64,000 bases of DNA from Psoroptes ovis (taxonomy: Eukaryota > Arthropoda > Arachnida > Sarcoptiformes > Psoroptidae), in the NCBI GenBank assembly GCA_002943765.1, contig PQWQ01000027.1, positions 62,001 to 126,000 of the forward strand. The letters run 5' to 3'. The notes under the pieces are model-generated. The model was not told the DNA's origin and made no database searches. It saw only the letters and a program-made list of their open reading frames with translations. Shown piece by piece: positions 36,008 to 48,017 of the stretch. The position numbers and the translations under genes were made by a program. Each line of letters begins with the position of its first letter. The first letter of the stretch is position 1.

Positions 36008-36704
36008 TATGTTTTGTTTTGCTGATTTGGTTGTGTGCATGTCAATAATCATTAAATCATCTGTGGATAAATAAAACGTGAAACAAAATATAAATTTATA
36101 AAAAAAAGGAAAACGAAAATTGATTGGATTTTCATTGGGATATTTAACTCTGGTGTTTATTCATGGTCTGTGTGTGTGTTGAATGTCTGTGTATTTAAGT
36201 GTATTGAGACAATGTCCATAATATTCTTTGTGATATTAATCATTCAACAATCAACCAAACATTTCTGGTCATTTATCATTCGAAATGTGTTTGTCCATCT
36301 CTCGATTAAGTAGTTGTGTGTGTGTATTCGTTGGTTTATGTATGTGTTTATGTTTTAAATGGTCTGTGTAAGTGTGTATTATGGTGTTTGGTCTGATGGT
36401 TCGATGATATTAATTAATTTGTTGTTATTTACTTAGTCTAAATGATTAGAAATTGATTCGTGAATTTGATTTTGATAATTTTGTTATTTGTTGTTGTATT
36501 TGAATGCATAGCAACCATCATCTTATTTTGTTTTTGTTTTTTGAAATTTTGACCAATGAATGGATCAAGTAAATGAATCGATTTATTTGTTATTTTGCTG
36601 TCATTTTGTTTGATTGATTAAATGTCAATATTGATTGATTGATTGATGTATGTTTGTTTGATTGATGATTGACTATATTCGATGACTAACTTGTCAGTGT
36701 TTTG

Positions 36705-39700
36705 TTACTCTGTTTTACCGGTTGTTGTTGATTGTTTAGGTTGTTGTTGCTGCTGCTGCTTTTGTTGTTGTTGTTCTTGTTGATTGGTGCTGATGGCCGC
36801 TGATGATGATGATGATTGCTGCTGCTGCTTCTTTTCATGTTGATTTTTATCATTTTTACTTGTTTCATTAATCGATGGTGATGACATTGGTGTTAGATCA
36901 TCTTGAAATAATGGATTTTTTATTTCCATTTCACCGGTAGGTGCAAGACCAGGACATTCATAAACAGTATATTCACCATCTTCATTTTCTTCATCCGATT
37001 CAATATCCGAACCGATCATATTGTTTTTCGAAGCCGTTGAATTTCTAAAAAATAATAATAAAGACATTTAAAGACGTTAAAAATAATCATTAATTAAATG
37101 ATTAATAATTCACTTACTTTTCAGTCGAAATCATTTGCTGTTTTTGATGATGATAATGATAAATTTGTGCACTTTGTACCAATTTACGATCATTGCTCAA
37201 TGATGGTGATGGTGATTGACATTTATTTTGTTGTTGATCATCAATGGTGGAATTATTATTAAGCCCAGCATTATTACTATCTGTAAATTCTTTACGACTT
37301 ACAGGACCAATAATACCATATGTAGGGAAATCAACATCAGCAGCTTGTTTATTACTTTGTTGTACTTTATAAAAACAATAGCCAGCACCTATGACTGAAA
37401 ATATTGCAATCGTACTGACACATGCAACAATTGCTATTTGAAAAATTGAAAAATTAAAAATAAAACAAATGAAATAAAGGATTAAATGAATTAATTTATA
37501 AAAATATTAAGGTTACCTATAAAATATAAATCCGATAAATTATGGTATTTGGATGTATTATGTATATTCAATAATTGTTGTTGTTTATATGGTTCTTGTA
37601 ATGCTGCTCGAATCGAATGTTCACTTTTGATTATATTCGATGATAATGATGGAATTTGTTGTCGTGTCAGCTGATTCTGTTGTTGTTGCAATATACGTTT
37701 TTTCGCTGCAATCGATGATGATTGATCAACATCGTCATTGCTATTACGGTTCATTATTTCATCATTGTTTCCTTTGAATGTACTTTTTTTCATGTTAATC
37801 TGTTGATGTTCGATTTCATCATATGGAATTGCCATATTTTCTTCACGAAATATTGGTTGATGATTCAATGAATGTTGTTTTAGTGGTTGTTGCCTGTTGC
37901 TATTGACAAGTATCGATAATGGTGGAGCTTCTTTCAATTTCCATTTTTGATTAGTGTCATATGATAATCCATAATTGTTCAAATTACCATAATCATCATT
38001 ATCATTCGATTCGACATTATCATCATTAATAAACATTCGATCATTCGTGATTGATTGTTTCGATTGTTGTTGATTATTATATTCTTGGCCAAGAATTTCC
38101 ATCAAGTCAATGAGTTGTTCATTTTTATTATCATTCGAATTCGGATAATCAAAATTTAAAGGTTGTTGTCTTTGCCTATTTCGCTGTTGTTGTTGTTGTT
38201 GCCGTTGTAATGATGATATCAATAAACGATTCAATTCATCATCTTCGTCTTCGTTCTCATCATTGAAATTTGATGATTTAACCAAATTCATTGGTTTATA
38301 TTTTCTGAATAATGATAATCTATTCTCATCAAACGGCAGCCCATTATCATGATTTGGATAAAATTTAAATCTATCGGTGGCTGTTGTTGCTACTGCTGCT
38401 ACTGGTACTGGTTGCGGGTTCGTAAATTGTCCAATATCATCATCGAATAACAAGTCATTTTTATTGGTCAATCTTGGACGATAAAGCTTCGATTGTTGTT
38501 GTTGTTGTTTTGGTGATATAAATTCATTATTAACTGGTAACAGTTTTTGATAATAAAATTTTGATTGTTCCAATAGATTTTCAGGTCCATTATTTAGGAT
38601 TTTTTCAAGATTTAACCCTGTTAATTTTAGATTTTTTGAACAGAACAAAATGGAAAAAAATAAAGATTAATCAAAATTAATTTTCAGCTTTTCTGCTTTC
38701 GATTTGTGACCAGTGAAATCTTCGTAAAGCGACATCATAAGCATTTATATTGGTATGAAAATTTTTCAACTCAATTTGTGCATCAAAGTTGGCTGCCCCG
38801 CATTAAAAGTAATGCACTTTCATATGGCAATTTTTCTATCCAATTATTAGATTTTCAATTAATTTTCTCAGGCGTAAATTGGAGATATTCAATTTATTAT
38901 TTATGATTTTTCGTCAGTTTATTGGACTGTTTTCTATCATTTTTTTTTTTGAAAATTTTCTTCGTATTAGAATATGAAATGAAATTCATGGCTATATAGA
39001 AAATACAGGGTTTCAAGTTTTAATTCGTAGTTTTAAAATTGAATTTCGTAATTTCACGTTTTAAAATTGCATTCAAAACTACGAATAAAAACTTGAAACC
39101 CTGTAATAAAACAATAAATATTTTTCCCTTTTGCCATTTACTATTTTCGAAGCGTTGAAAGAAATGAAAGAATCTATAGATTCCACTAGATTCTGACGGT
39201 CAATTATCTTGGTTGTAAACTAAGTTATTGCCACATTAAATTATTGCCATTATTTAAAATATTTATATTTAAATATACGGCGATTCAAGAGCATGAGCCT
39301 TAGGAAATTTTTCTCTGAATTTTTGACAAATATATTAAAGTATTAGGCTGTCCGAAAAGTTTTCGTCGATTTTCTAATCATTTTCTATCGGATTTAACCG
39401 GTAAAAAACTTTTCGGACAACCTAATAATAAAGAGGATTAATTGGTGAAAGTATACTGAACAAAAAAAAAAAAAAAAAAATTCAATGTCAGGCTCCGTTG
39501 AAAATTCATTATTATTATTATCTTATCAAACGGAAAAAATGAAAAACTAAGATAAAGGAATTTTTTAAAGATAAGACTAAATGAATGAAATTCTTGATTA
39601 ATGAAAAATAGAATTATTAATTAATTAAAACTTATCATTGTTTTAATTAAAATCTATCAAAGTAAATGTCCAAAAACAATATTTATCGATGGAAAAACAC

Positions 39701-39899
39701 ATTAATTAAATATTTATCAATGAATTGAAATTATTTATTTACCTTTATTATTATTAAATTGTTGTCGCTGCTGCTGCTGCTGCTGTTGTGGTGGTGAATG
39801 ATGATGTATTGATTGAAATGCATCAATATGCAAAAATAATGTAACGATTAATGATAACAGGAATAATTGAAAATTGTTTGAATAGATTATTTGTTTCAT
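36705..39899 (-). CDS. NPDC1/CAB-1-like single-pass membrane protein
   Basis: Homolog of neural proliferation differentiation and control protein 1 (worm CAB-1), a neuronal vesicle-associated membrane protein. Exons 39899-39743, 38617-37517, 37433-37118 and 37044-36705 give 637 residues, about twice the vertebrate length. The first exon encodes a signal peptide (NFQLFLLSLIVTLFLHIDAF) and a Gln/His-rich stretch. The large second exon is Gln/Asn/Asp-rich luminal sequence of low complexity. The third starts with the membrane segment IAIVACVSTIAIFSVIGAGY and then PTYGIIGP. The identifying block is in the last exon: DEENEDGEYTVYECPGLAPT followed by GEMEIKNPLF, nearly invariant in NPDC1 proteins. 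The C-terminus is a Gln/Ser-rich tail. Intron 1 (38618-39742) is unusually long for this window and contains one element of each palindromic family. Confidence 0.88.
39004..39105. mobile_element. Family 2 palindromic element, copy e
   Basis: 102 bp, the cleanest copy: left TACAGGGTTTCAAGTTTTAA and right TAAAAACTTGAAACCCTGTA are perfect or nearly perfect complements, with a TA at each edge. Inner TTCGTAGTTTTAAAATT pairs with AAAATTGCATTCAAAACTA imperfectly. It lies in NPDC1 intron 1. Confidence 0.9.
39343..39425. mobile_element. Family 1 palindromic element, copy d
   Basis: 83 bp flanked by TA on both sides. Left TTAGGCTGTCCGAAAAGTTT pairs with right AAACTTTTCGGACAACCTAA. It lies in NPDC1 intron 1. 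Confidence 0.88.
39462..39480. repeat. A homopolymer
   Basis: A run of 19 A bases in the same intron, just after the family 1 copy. It is simple sequence. Confidence 0.8.
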
Positions 39900-41268
39900 T
39901 TTATCGATGAGATAGAATATTGATCGAATATATATTTGAAATATTTTGATTTTTTTTAAATTTTTGGTTTTTTGAAAAAATTATCGAACCCTTTCGATTT
40001 CGAATGAAAAGCTCACATTTTTTTTTATGCTCGAAATGATTCGATTATCGAATGTCGAATCATTGTTTATCTTAAAGATTCGGATGTTCGGGTTGCTACT
40101 GGGAAGCTGTCAAAGTTGAACAAAAGATGGATATTTTAATACGGGGGCAAATATTTTTCGTTAATATGATTGTTGATAAGGTTGATATGATTATATTTTC
40201 AGGTGTTTATAAATAAATGAATAAATAAATTCTTCGTTTGAATGATTATAACAAATGAAAATATATAAAAATATATCTTAAAGATTGATATTAATCAACG
40301 AAAAACAACAACCACAACAATCGATAGATATTTAAGAATATAATTTTAAGAAAATATATAATGATTATAATGATAAACTATTTCTAAGCACAAATCAAAT
40401 AAATATTTGAGATCATTTGAGTTTTGTTTTGATGATTTGAATTGAATTGAATAAAAATTATGAATAATAACAATTATTATAAAAAATAATTCATTTCAAT
40501 TCATTTTTCGTTATTTTTGTTATTTGTTTTGATAATTTTCTGGCTCAAATAATGGCTCATTTTTACTTTTTCATTCATTCATTCATTCATTCATAAATGG
40601 ATAAACACATCAAAATTTATGAAACCATTGAAAATACATATTAAACCATTATAAATTTAATATTTTTTTTTTTAGAGGAATTGACGTCATTATTGAATGA
40701 TATAAGCGATCGGCAGCAGCGGCGGCCACAACGACCACCACCACCACCAAGACAACCATGATACAACCATGATCAATTGAAAACTTCCAACATCATCATC
40801 GTTGAAAAAGTAAAAATTATATATGATGAATGTGTATGTGTTTATTCAAATTCAAAATTTGTCTATATTTAGTATATATAGATTTTGATACATTAACACA
40901 TTTGAAAAATAAAACAACAAAATAATTGATTTGAATTGAAAATCTCCTATATACATTTGAATAAATTGGTTATATATGAAACAAAATTAGACGAAGCTGA
41001 CATAATAGAATACGAATGTTTCGGCCATCTTCTTCTGGAATATGGATTCTTTGATGAATATTCTTATGGATATTCTTAAAGGCAGGAATACGCTTGCTCG
41101 ATTCGATCGTTTTCTTAGGCGGAAAAATTGGGAAATAATTAAATTCTTTTCCATGAATTTTCTTCAAAATTATCTTTTCTTTAAATAAGACTATAGCCTT
41201 ATGCAAAAGTATCAAAGACTTGATTATTTGTTACGTTGAAAATTACTATTTCGAAGAATTGGAATTTC
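39900..41268. other. NPDC1 5' flank and Drosha 3' flank
   Basis: About 1.4 kb of AT-rich sequence with one GC-rich island of CAG/CGG and CCACCA repeats (40711-40757), possibly NPDC1 leader. An 81-codon minus-strand frame at 40970-41215 lies directly downstream of the Drosha stop; it has no recognisable domain and may be 3' UTR. Confidence 0.4.
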
Positions 41269-44200
41269 TTAGGAATTTGCCGCCGCTGTTTTGCTTATGT
41301 TCCGTTGTATCACACGTTTCTGCAGTGTTAAGTGAGGAAAGAGTTCTAAGAAAAATGGGGGGGAAAATTTGAAAAATTTGAAATTCAAAGAAAAGGTGAA
41401 TTTTGAATAAAAGGATAAAACCTTTGGACAGTCGTAGCGCATTTGTTGCTGCATTCATTTCGGCTTCTTGAATACTGTGGCCTTTACCGGTGGCTAATCG
41501 GCTATCACGAAAATAAACGGCAACTTCATAGATTCGAGTGTTGGTCGGACCTTTGCTATCAATGACCCTGCAGTAAATTGACCGAGAAAAATGACCAAAA
41601 TAAACACGGAAAATAATGAAAGCATACTTATAGGTTGGAATATCTGGTTCACCACAATCAGCTGAACGTAATGTGAGACAACATTGTTGTAATTTTGATT
41701 TCGGATCATTCCAATCTTGATTCATAATAAATTGTTGTAAACGTGGAAAAAAACATACCTCACAAAAACGGCGACAATAATCGATACCTTTATCGACATA
41801 TAATGCACCGATGAATGCTTCAAGTAAATCAGCACGATCTTTAGTTTTCAATTCAGATTTAATTGAATTATATTGTGTCATATCGATGATACCAAGATCA
41901 TCACAAACAACTGATTGTGTCTTGTTATTGACCAGTGAACTACGCAGTAATGACAGATGACCTTCATGATGATCAGGAAAATATTTATATAAATATTCCG
42001 AAGCAATTAATTGTAGTACAGTATCACCAAGAAATTCCATTCGTTGATTTGAACCTAATGTCAAATTATTGAAACCAACACTACGATGAGTGAATGCACG
42101 TGCTAACAACCGTATGTGACGAAATTGAATTCCAGTCATTTGTTCAAATATTGACAACTCTTTAAGGCGATTAACTTTTTCAATCAAATGACGATCACCA
42201 TCTGGATATTGAGATTGAATCGGGTGAGGTGGATATTCGATCCATATTTTATGCAATAATTTTGATTGTTCATCATCACCATCGAATAGGGTTGATGAAA
42301 ATATTCGATCAGCAATTTCGATGCCACCATCCAAGAATAATGCACCCATAAATGCTTCAAAACAATTGGCCATTGCATGTCTTAGCTCAAGGTCATGACA
42401 CAAATCTGAACCATGTGCATAAAGCATAAATTTTTCAAGCTGTAACTTTTTAGCCAACACAGCTAAATGTTGATTTTGTACTAATGCAGCACGATAAGTG
42501 GCTAGGCCACCTTCTTCTAGATCAGGGAATAAAAAATAAAGATGTATGGATGCTAAAAATTCAACAACAGCATCACCAAGAAATTCTAAACGTTCATTAT
42601 GGTTGATATTCGAAACGGTCTCCTCATTACACCCGAATCGTGACATAATATTAATTAACATGTTAATGCCACGCTTACGGGTATTCATGAAATGTACCTT
42701 TCGATCACCGTATTCAAGATAACGTAAACCACAATTTGTCAAGGTATTACGTGCATGATCAGGATTAGTGCCGAAATTTTCACGATATGATGGATGTGTT
42801 AATGATAGCTGTAATAATGAACGATCATTAAATATGTAATCAATATTCTTTTCTAAATGCTGTAATGAATAATGAAATCTTAAATGACTAATTAATACTG
42901 GTATTATTAGGGAATATTGTACAATATCACATTGAATGCCGGTACAATAAAAATTTTTGCTACTAACAACAATGGTTACATCACGTTTCAAATCGGTTTT
43001 CATTCGCATTTCTTGTAGTTTTTCTTCTTTTTGTGCCAATATTTCTTTATCTTCATAAGTCACCTTTTCTTTGTTTGCCAACAAATGACGATATTTCACA
43101 TAATCACGCCATGCTTTTTGATATTTTGGATTACCGGCATAGCTTAACTGTGGTGGCCTTATACCAAAATGAACAATAACAGGATATTTGTCTTCATTTT
43201 CATTTTTAACTTCGTGGCCATTGCCTGAAGTGTCCTCTTTTTCACGATCAATTTGATCAACACGTATTGAACATGGTTTCATTGATGGACAAGTGACAAT
43301 GAAACCTTTATGTTTAGTTGCAAATTTATTCCATTCTTCGGTAGACCATTCATTGTATTTATCCAGATTTGTTTCATCAATCAGTTGGCGTGATTGTTTG
43401 AGCAAATAATCCATGACTAAACTCATTGACAGTAATTCTTTACCATTATTATCGCTGTCATTATCTTTGTTTTCCAATAAACGTACAAATCTAGGCATGA
43501 GATGAAAACGATTACAGCCATCATTATCATTTTTAGCTTTCATATTAAAATCAACTAATTCTAATAATTCATAGAATATATAATCAAATATTAAATCTAA
43601 ATCATCGACGCAAAAATTTTGTGGAAAATCATCTTCAATAAATTTGATTTCATAACCAATATTATATCTAATTATTTTACATGATGGAAATGTATCCGGT
43701 ATTGGTTGATGAGAAAACAGCGAATAACCTTCAAAATAATAATAATGATCATCATATTTAATACGTGTTGGTTGATCGACAAGAAAATTTGTTTTAGGTG
43801 TTATTGTTATCACATAATGATATAAACGATTACGATTGTTTGTATGAGGATCACATTTAGGCAAATGTTCTTCACCTAAATAAATTCCATGACGAATACC
43901 ACAACGTTGTGCTTTCAAGCTACAACGACACAACAAACCATCGTTCATCTATTTCGTTCGAATTCGAAAATGATTATTTGATTATCAAGGTAATCTATCA
44001 AGGTAAAAATATGTTAAAATTACCTCGCCTGGTTCATTATACCAAAGTTCATCATGCAATCGATACGGGTGCGATCGCTTTCGTTCCAATTCTTTCATCG
44101 AACTATTTTCATTATCATCATCATCATCGGATCCGAATGAATCGTCTTCAGAATCACAACAAGAATCATTGGGACTATTGTTATTATCATCACATGAATA

Positions 44201-45073
44201 ACCACATTTATCATGATGGTGTACGTGTGCGCGCAGTTTTAATTTACGTTTTGGAAATGTGAATGCTGGCTTTTGGGATCGAAATATTTCCGAACGTTTA
44301 ATGATTTCATTTCGAAATTTTTCTCTTAATTCCATGGACTGTTTAGTGCCTTCAATGATCTGAACAATATTATTATCATCTAATAACAGGGATTTTGGTT
44401 GATAATATGGCTCCAACGGTGTCGAACGTTTATATTGTATGCTTTTCGAATAGATTTTTTCCATTAATTCTTTCATTTCATTCCGGTTCATATAAGATTC
44501 ATCGTCATCGTCATCATCATCATTATTTTTATTATCATCGCTGCGATAATTATTGATATTGCGATTTGATGATAATGATTTCACGTCATTTTTCAGTGAA
44601 TTTGATTTTGACAAGTTTGGTGGATTCGATATTTTATTAGGTCGTAAAACATTATTTTTGTCCAAATTGATTTTCAATGGTGTCGGATTAGGCAAGCTCT
44701 GAGGAAATAATGATTTCGAGATCGGTGTCGATGTTGATGGTCTTTGAATTAATTGCATTGGTATCAGTGGTGGTGGCATAGGTGGTAAAAATGGAAACGG
44801 AATTGTTGGTGTCGGTACAAATGGATTCAGCGGTGGTACAGGAAATAAAGGTGGCGGAAAAACATTGCCTATAGGTGGCATTGGGAATGGAGGTAGAGGT
44901 GGTGGTAATTGATTCATCGGTGGTAAAGGTGGTAGAGGTGGTAATGTGCTATTCAAGTCCAAAAATGACAAATTTGAACTTGTTATTGAACTTGATGTGG
45001 CTGATGTTGATTGTGTGCTTGGTTGATGATTATTGAGTTGGTCATTTTCTAAACGAATTCGTTTATTTTCCAT
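41269..45073 (-). CDS. drosha: Drosha (class 2 RNase III, primary miRNA processing)
   Basis: Nuclear RNase III of the Microprocessor, which cleaves primary microRNA hairpins with DGCR8/Pasha. Exons 45073-44024, 43948-41628, 41567-41422 and 41345-41269 give 1197 residues. The N-terminus is Pro-rich (PPLPPLPPMNQLPPPLPPF) and then Ser/Arg/Asp-rich, ending HPYRLHDELWYNEPGE; the intron falls exactly before MNDGLLCRCS. The central platform domain follows (YDDHYYYFEGYSLFSH, IVHFGIRPPQLSYAGNPKYQ). RNase IIIa (about 800) has NHNERLEFLGDAVVEFL and LRHAMANCFEAFMGALFLDG; RNase IIIb (about 980) has NQRMEFLGDTVLQLIASEYL, FPDHHEGHLSLLRSSLVNN and RADLLEAFIGALYVDKG. The metal-binding Glu/Asp residues are present in both. 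A dsRNA-binding domain is spread over the last three exons (TRIYEVAVYFRDSRLATGKG). The C-terminal tail is short. Confidence 0.96.
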
Positions 45074-45281
45074 TTTTTGGAAATTTCAAAATTATCACAA
45101 TTCAATCTGAGAATTTAAAAAATTTTGAAAAAATAACAGACCAAGAAAAAAATAAATAAAAGGTAGAAATAGTCGCTTGAAACTAAAAAAAAGACAACGA
45201 AGGTTAAAACAGCCACATGTTCAGCCGATTTTTTCGGAGATAAATTGTTTTAAATTTAATTCATAGAACAACCTTTTAAAA
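45074..45281. promoter_or_regulatory. Bidirectional promoter region, Drosha/XAB2
   Basis: 208 bp between the start codons of two divergent RNA-processing genes. A-rich; no TATA box recognised. Inferred from layout. Confidence 0.5.
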
Positions 45282-47984
45282 ATGAATTCCAACCTTATGA
45301 TTGTAAGTATATTTTGACATTTTTTTCCGAAAATCTCGATTCTCATCAATCTATTTTACAACAGGATGAAGAAGATTTCGCCTATGAAGAAGATATTCAA
45401 CGTAATTCATATTCAATCAAACATTGGTTACGGTATATTGATCATAAATTGAATAAATTGAATGCTGAAGATGACTTGAATCGTATGAATGTCAAACATA
45501 TTAATGAAACTGTCAATTTACTGTATGAGAGAGCATTGAAATTGATGCCTGGCAGCTATAAACTATGGTATAATTATTTGAAATTACGCTTGAAACAATC
45601 AAGTTCATTATCAATACTCGATCCATTAGTAATCGATACTAATAATTGTTTTGAACGTTCATTAGTATTTATGCATAAAATGCCAAGAATATGGATCGAA
45701 TATCTGCAATTTTTAATGTCACAATGTGATTTAACCAAAACCCGGAGAACTTTTGATCGATGTCTACAATCATTGCCCATTACACAACATAATCGTATAT
45801 GGCCATTATATTTGAAATTTGTCCGATCATATAACATTCCTGAAACATCTCTGCGTATTTATCGCCGATATTTAATGTTTTCACCGGAAAATGCTGAAGA
45901 ATTTATTGATTATTTGATATCGATCGAACGTTGGGATGATGCAGCAACAAAATTAATCGAAATTATCGATGATGAACATTTTGTTTCGAAAAAAGGTCAT
46001 TCAAAACATCAATTATGGAATGAGCTGGCTGAAATTTTATGTCATCATCCGAACGAAATACATTCATTGGATGTTGACACAATAATTCGTGAAGGTATTA
46101 AGCGTTATGTTGATCAACAAGGTAAATTATGGATAAGTTTAGCTGAATATTATACACGAAGTGGTTCATTCGATAAAGCACGTGACGTGTTTGAAGAAGC
46201 ATTGAATAGCATTAAAACTGTACGAGATTTTTCACAAATTTTCGATGCATACACTCAAAGTGAAGAAAGATTGATACAATTACTTATGGATAATAATAAC
46301 AATAATGATGATGATGAATTGGAACTAGATTTACGTATGTTACGTTATGAAAATCTAATTGAACGTCGTCCATTATTGTTGAATAATGTTGCATTGAGAC
46401 AAAATCCACATAATGTAGATGAATGGTTAAAACGGGTTAAGCTATTAGAAAATGAACCAACCAAAATAATTGAAACATATAGTGATGCTGTACAAACTGT
46501 TCAAGCAAAACAAGCGGTTGGAAAATATTATCTACTGTGGGTAAATTTTGCCAAATTCTATGAACAAAATGGACAACTAGATGATGCTAGATTGATATTT
46601 GAAAAAGCTACAACAGTCGATTATAGCGCTGTTGATGACCTAGCCAATGTTTGGTGTGAATGGGTTGAAATGGAATTACGACATAATCAATTTGATTATG
46701 CATTGAAATTGATGCAGCGAGCTGTATCAGTTAGTAATAATAAACAGAAAAAACTATCATATTATGATCAAACAGAATCAGTACAAAATCGTTTACATAA
46801 ATCGCTAAAAATATGGTCAATGTATGCTGATTTAGAGGAAAGTTTTGGTAGCTTTGAATCAACAAAAAGTGTTTATGATCGAATCATTGAACTACGTATT
46901 GTTACACCACAAATAATTATAAATTATGCATTGTTTTTGGAAGAAAATAATTATTTTGAAGAATCATTCAAAGCTTATGAAAAAGGTATTGCATTATTTC
47001 GTTGGCCAAATGTTTATGATATTTGGAATCAATATTTGACCAAATTCCTTAGACATTATAATGGCCAAAAATTAGAACGTATACGTGATCTATTTGAACA
47101 ATGTTTAGAAAATTGCCCAAGCAAATATTCGAAACATTTTTATTTTTTATATGCTAAATGTGAAGAACAATACGGTTTGGCTAAGAATATTATCGATATT
47201 TATGATCGTGCTACTAAACATGTACCACCGAATGAACGTATGGAAGTATTTAATGTTTATATTCGTAAAGTTGCCGAAATGTTTGGTGTCACTCGAACAA
47301 GACCTATTTATGAAAAAGCTATCGATATGTTATCGGATAGTGAAACAAAAGAAATGTGTATTAAATATGCTGATTTAGAACGAAAATTAGGTGAAATTGA
47401 TCGAGCTAGAGCTATCTATGCACATTGTAGTCAAATATGTGACCCGAGGAATTCGATTCAATTCTGGAACATTTGGAAAGAATTTGAAATTAAACACGGG
47501 AATGAAGATACTGTTCGAGAAATGCTGCGAATCAAACGTTCAGTAATGGCAACATTCAATACACAGGTCAATTTTATGTCAGCACAAATGATGGCATCAG
47601 CATATCAGCAGCAACAACAACAAAAAGAACAAACCAATAAGATGAATGAATTGGAATCAATGGCTAACAAAGAATCATCATTATTATCAAAGGGTGAAAT
47701 GAAAAATGTACAATTTGTTCGATCAGATACGCAGCAAACTAATGATAATAATACAATTTCGGCCGATAATTTCAATCCAGATGAAATCAATTTAGATGAT
47801 GATGAAGATTTAGATGAAGACGATGAAGAACCTGGTGAACAAATAGGTAAATATTCATCAATCAATTCATAATTAGAATAATTAATTCATTTTACCTTTG
47901 AATTTTTTTTTTGCAGAAATTGAACAAAAAATGGTCCCGAAAGCAGTGTTTGGAAGCCTACAAAATGATTCTGATGATGATTGA
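45282..47984 (+). CDS. XAB2: Pre-mRNA splicing factor SYF1 / XAB2
   Basis: HAT/TPR-repeat scaffold of the Prp19-associated (NTC/IBC) spliceosomal complex, also implicated in transcription-coupled repair. Exons 45282-45302, 45365-47846 and 47917-47984 give 856 residues, matching human XAB2 (855). A tiny first exon encodes MNSNLMI; the second opens with DEEDFAYEEDIQRNSYSIKH. HAT repeats run through the protein with family-typical segments ERALKLMPGSYKLWYNYLK, RRTFDRCLQSLPITQHNRIW, GKLWISLAEYYTRSGSFDKA, RRPLLLNNVALRQNPHNVDE, NGQLDDARLIFEKATTVDYS, EIDRARAIYAHCSQICDPR and HGNEDTVREMLRIKRSVMAT. It ends with an acidic region and VPKAVFGSLQND. It is tail-to-tail with the minus-strand gene at 48018, stops 33 bp apart. 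Confidence 0.96.
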
Positions 47985-48017
47985 ATGATAAGTTGAATCT
48001 GGCATTCAATTTAAAAT

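Larger units (their letters stand above)
35422..36704. other. Guanylate cyclase 5' flank and NPDC1 3' flank
   Basis: About 1.3 kb without a gene. It contains the cyclase promoter/leader next to 35422, a solo arm of family 2 (about 35768-35792), a family 1 element (35927-36007), and T/G-rich simple sequence (TGTGTGTG near 36172 and 36315; GATTGATTGATTG near 36630). The part near 36704 is likely NPDC1 3' UTR. Confidence 0.45.

Noticed and set aside
40970..41215. 81-codon minus-strand frame after Drosha
   Set aside because: No domain, no good splice link to Drosha, whose dsRNA-binding domain already ends with a clean exon and stop at 41269. It is probably 3' UTR.
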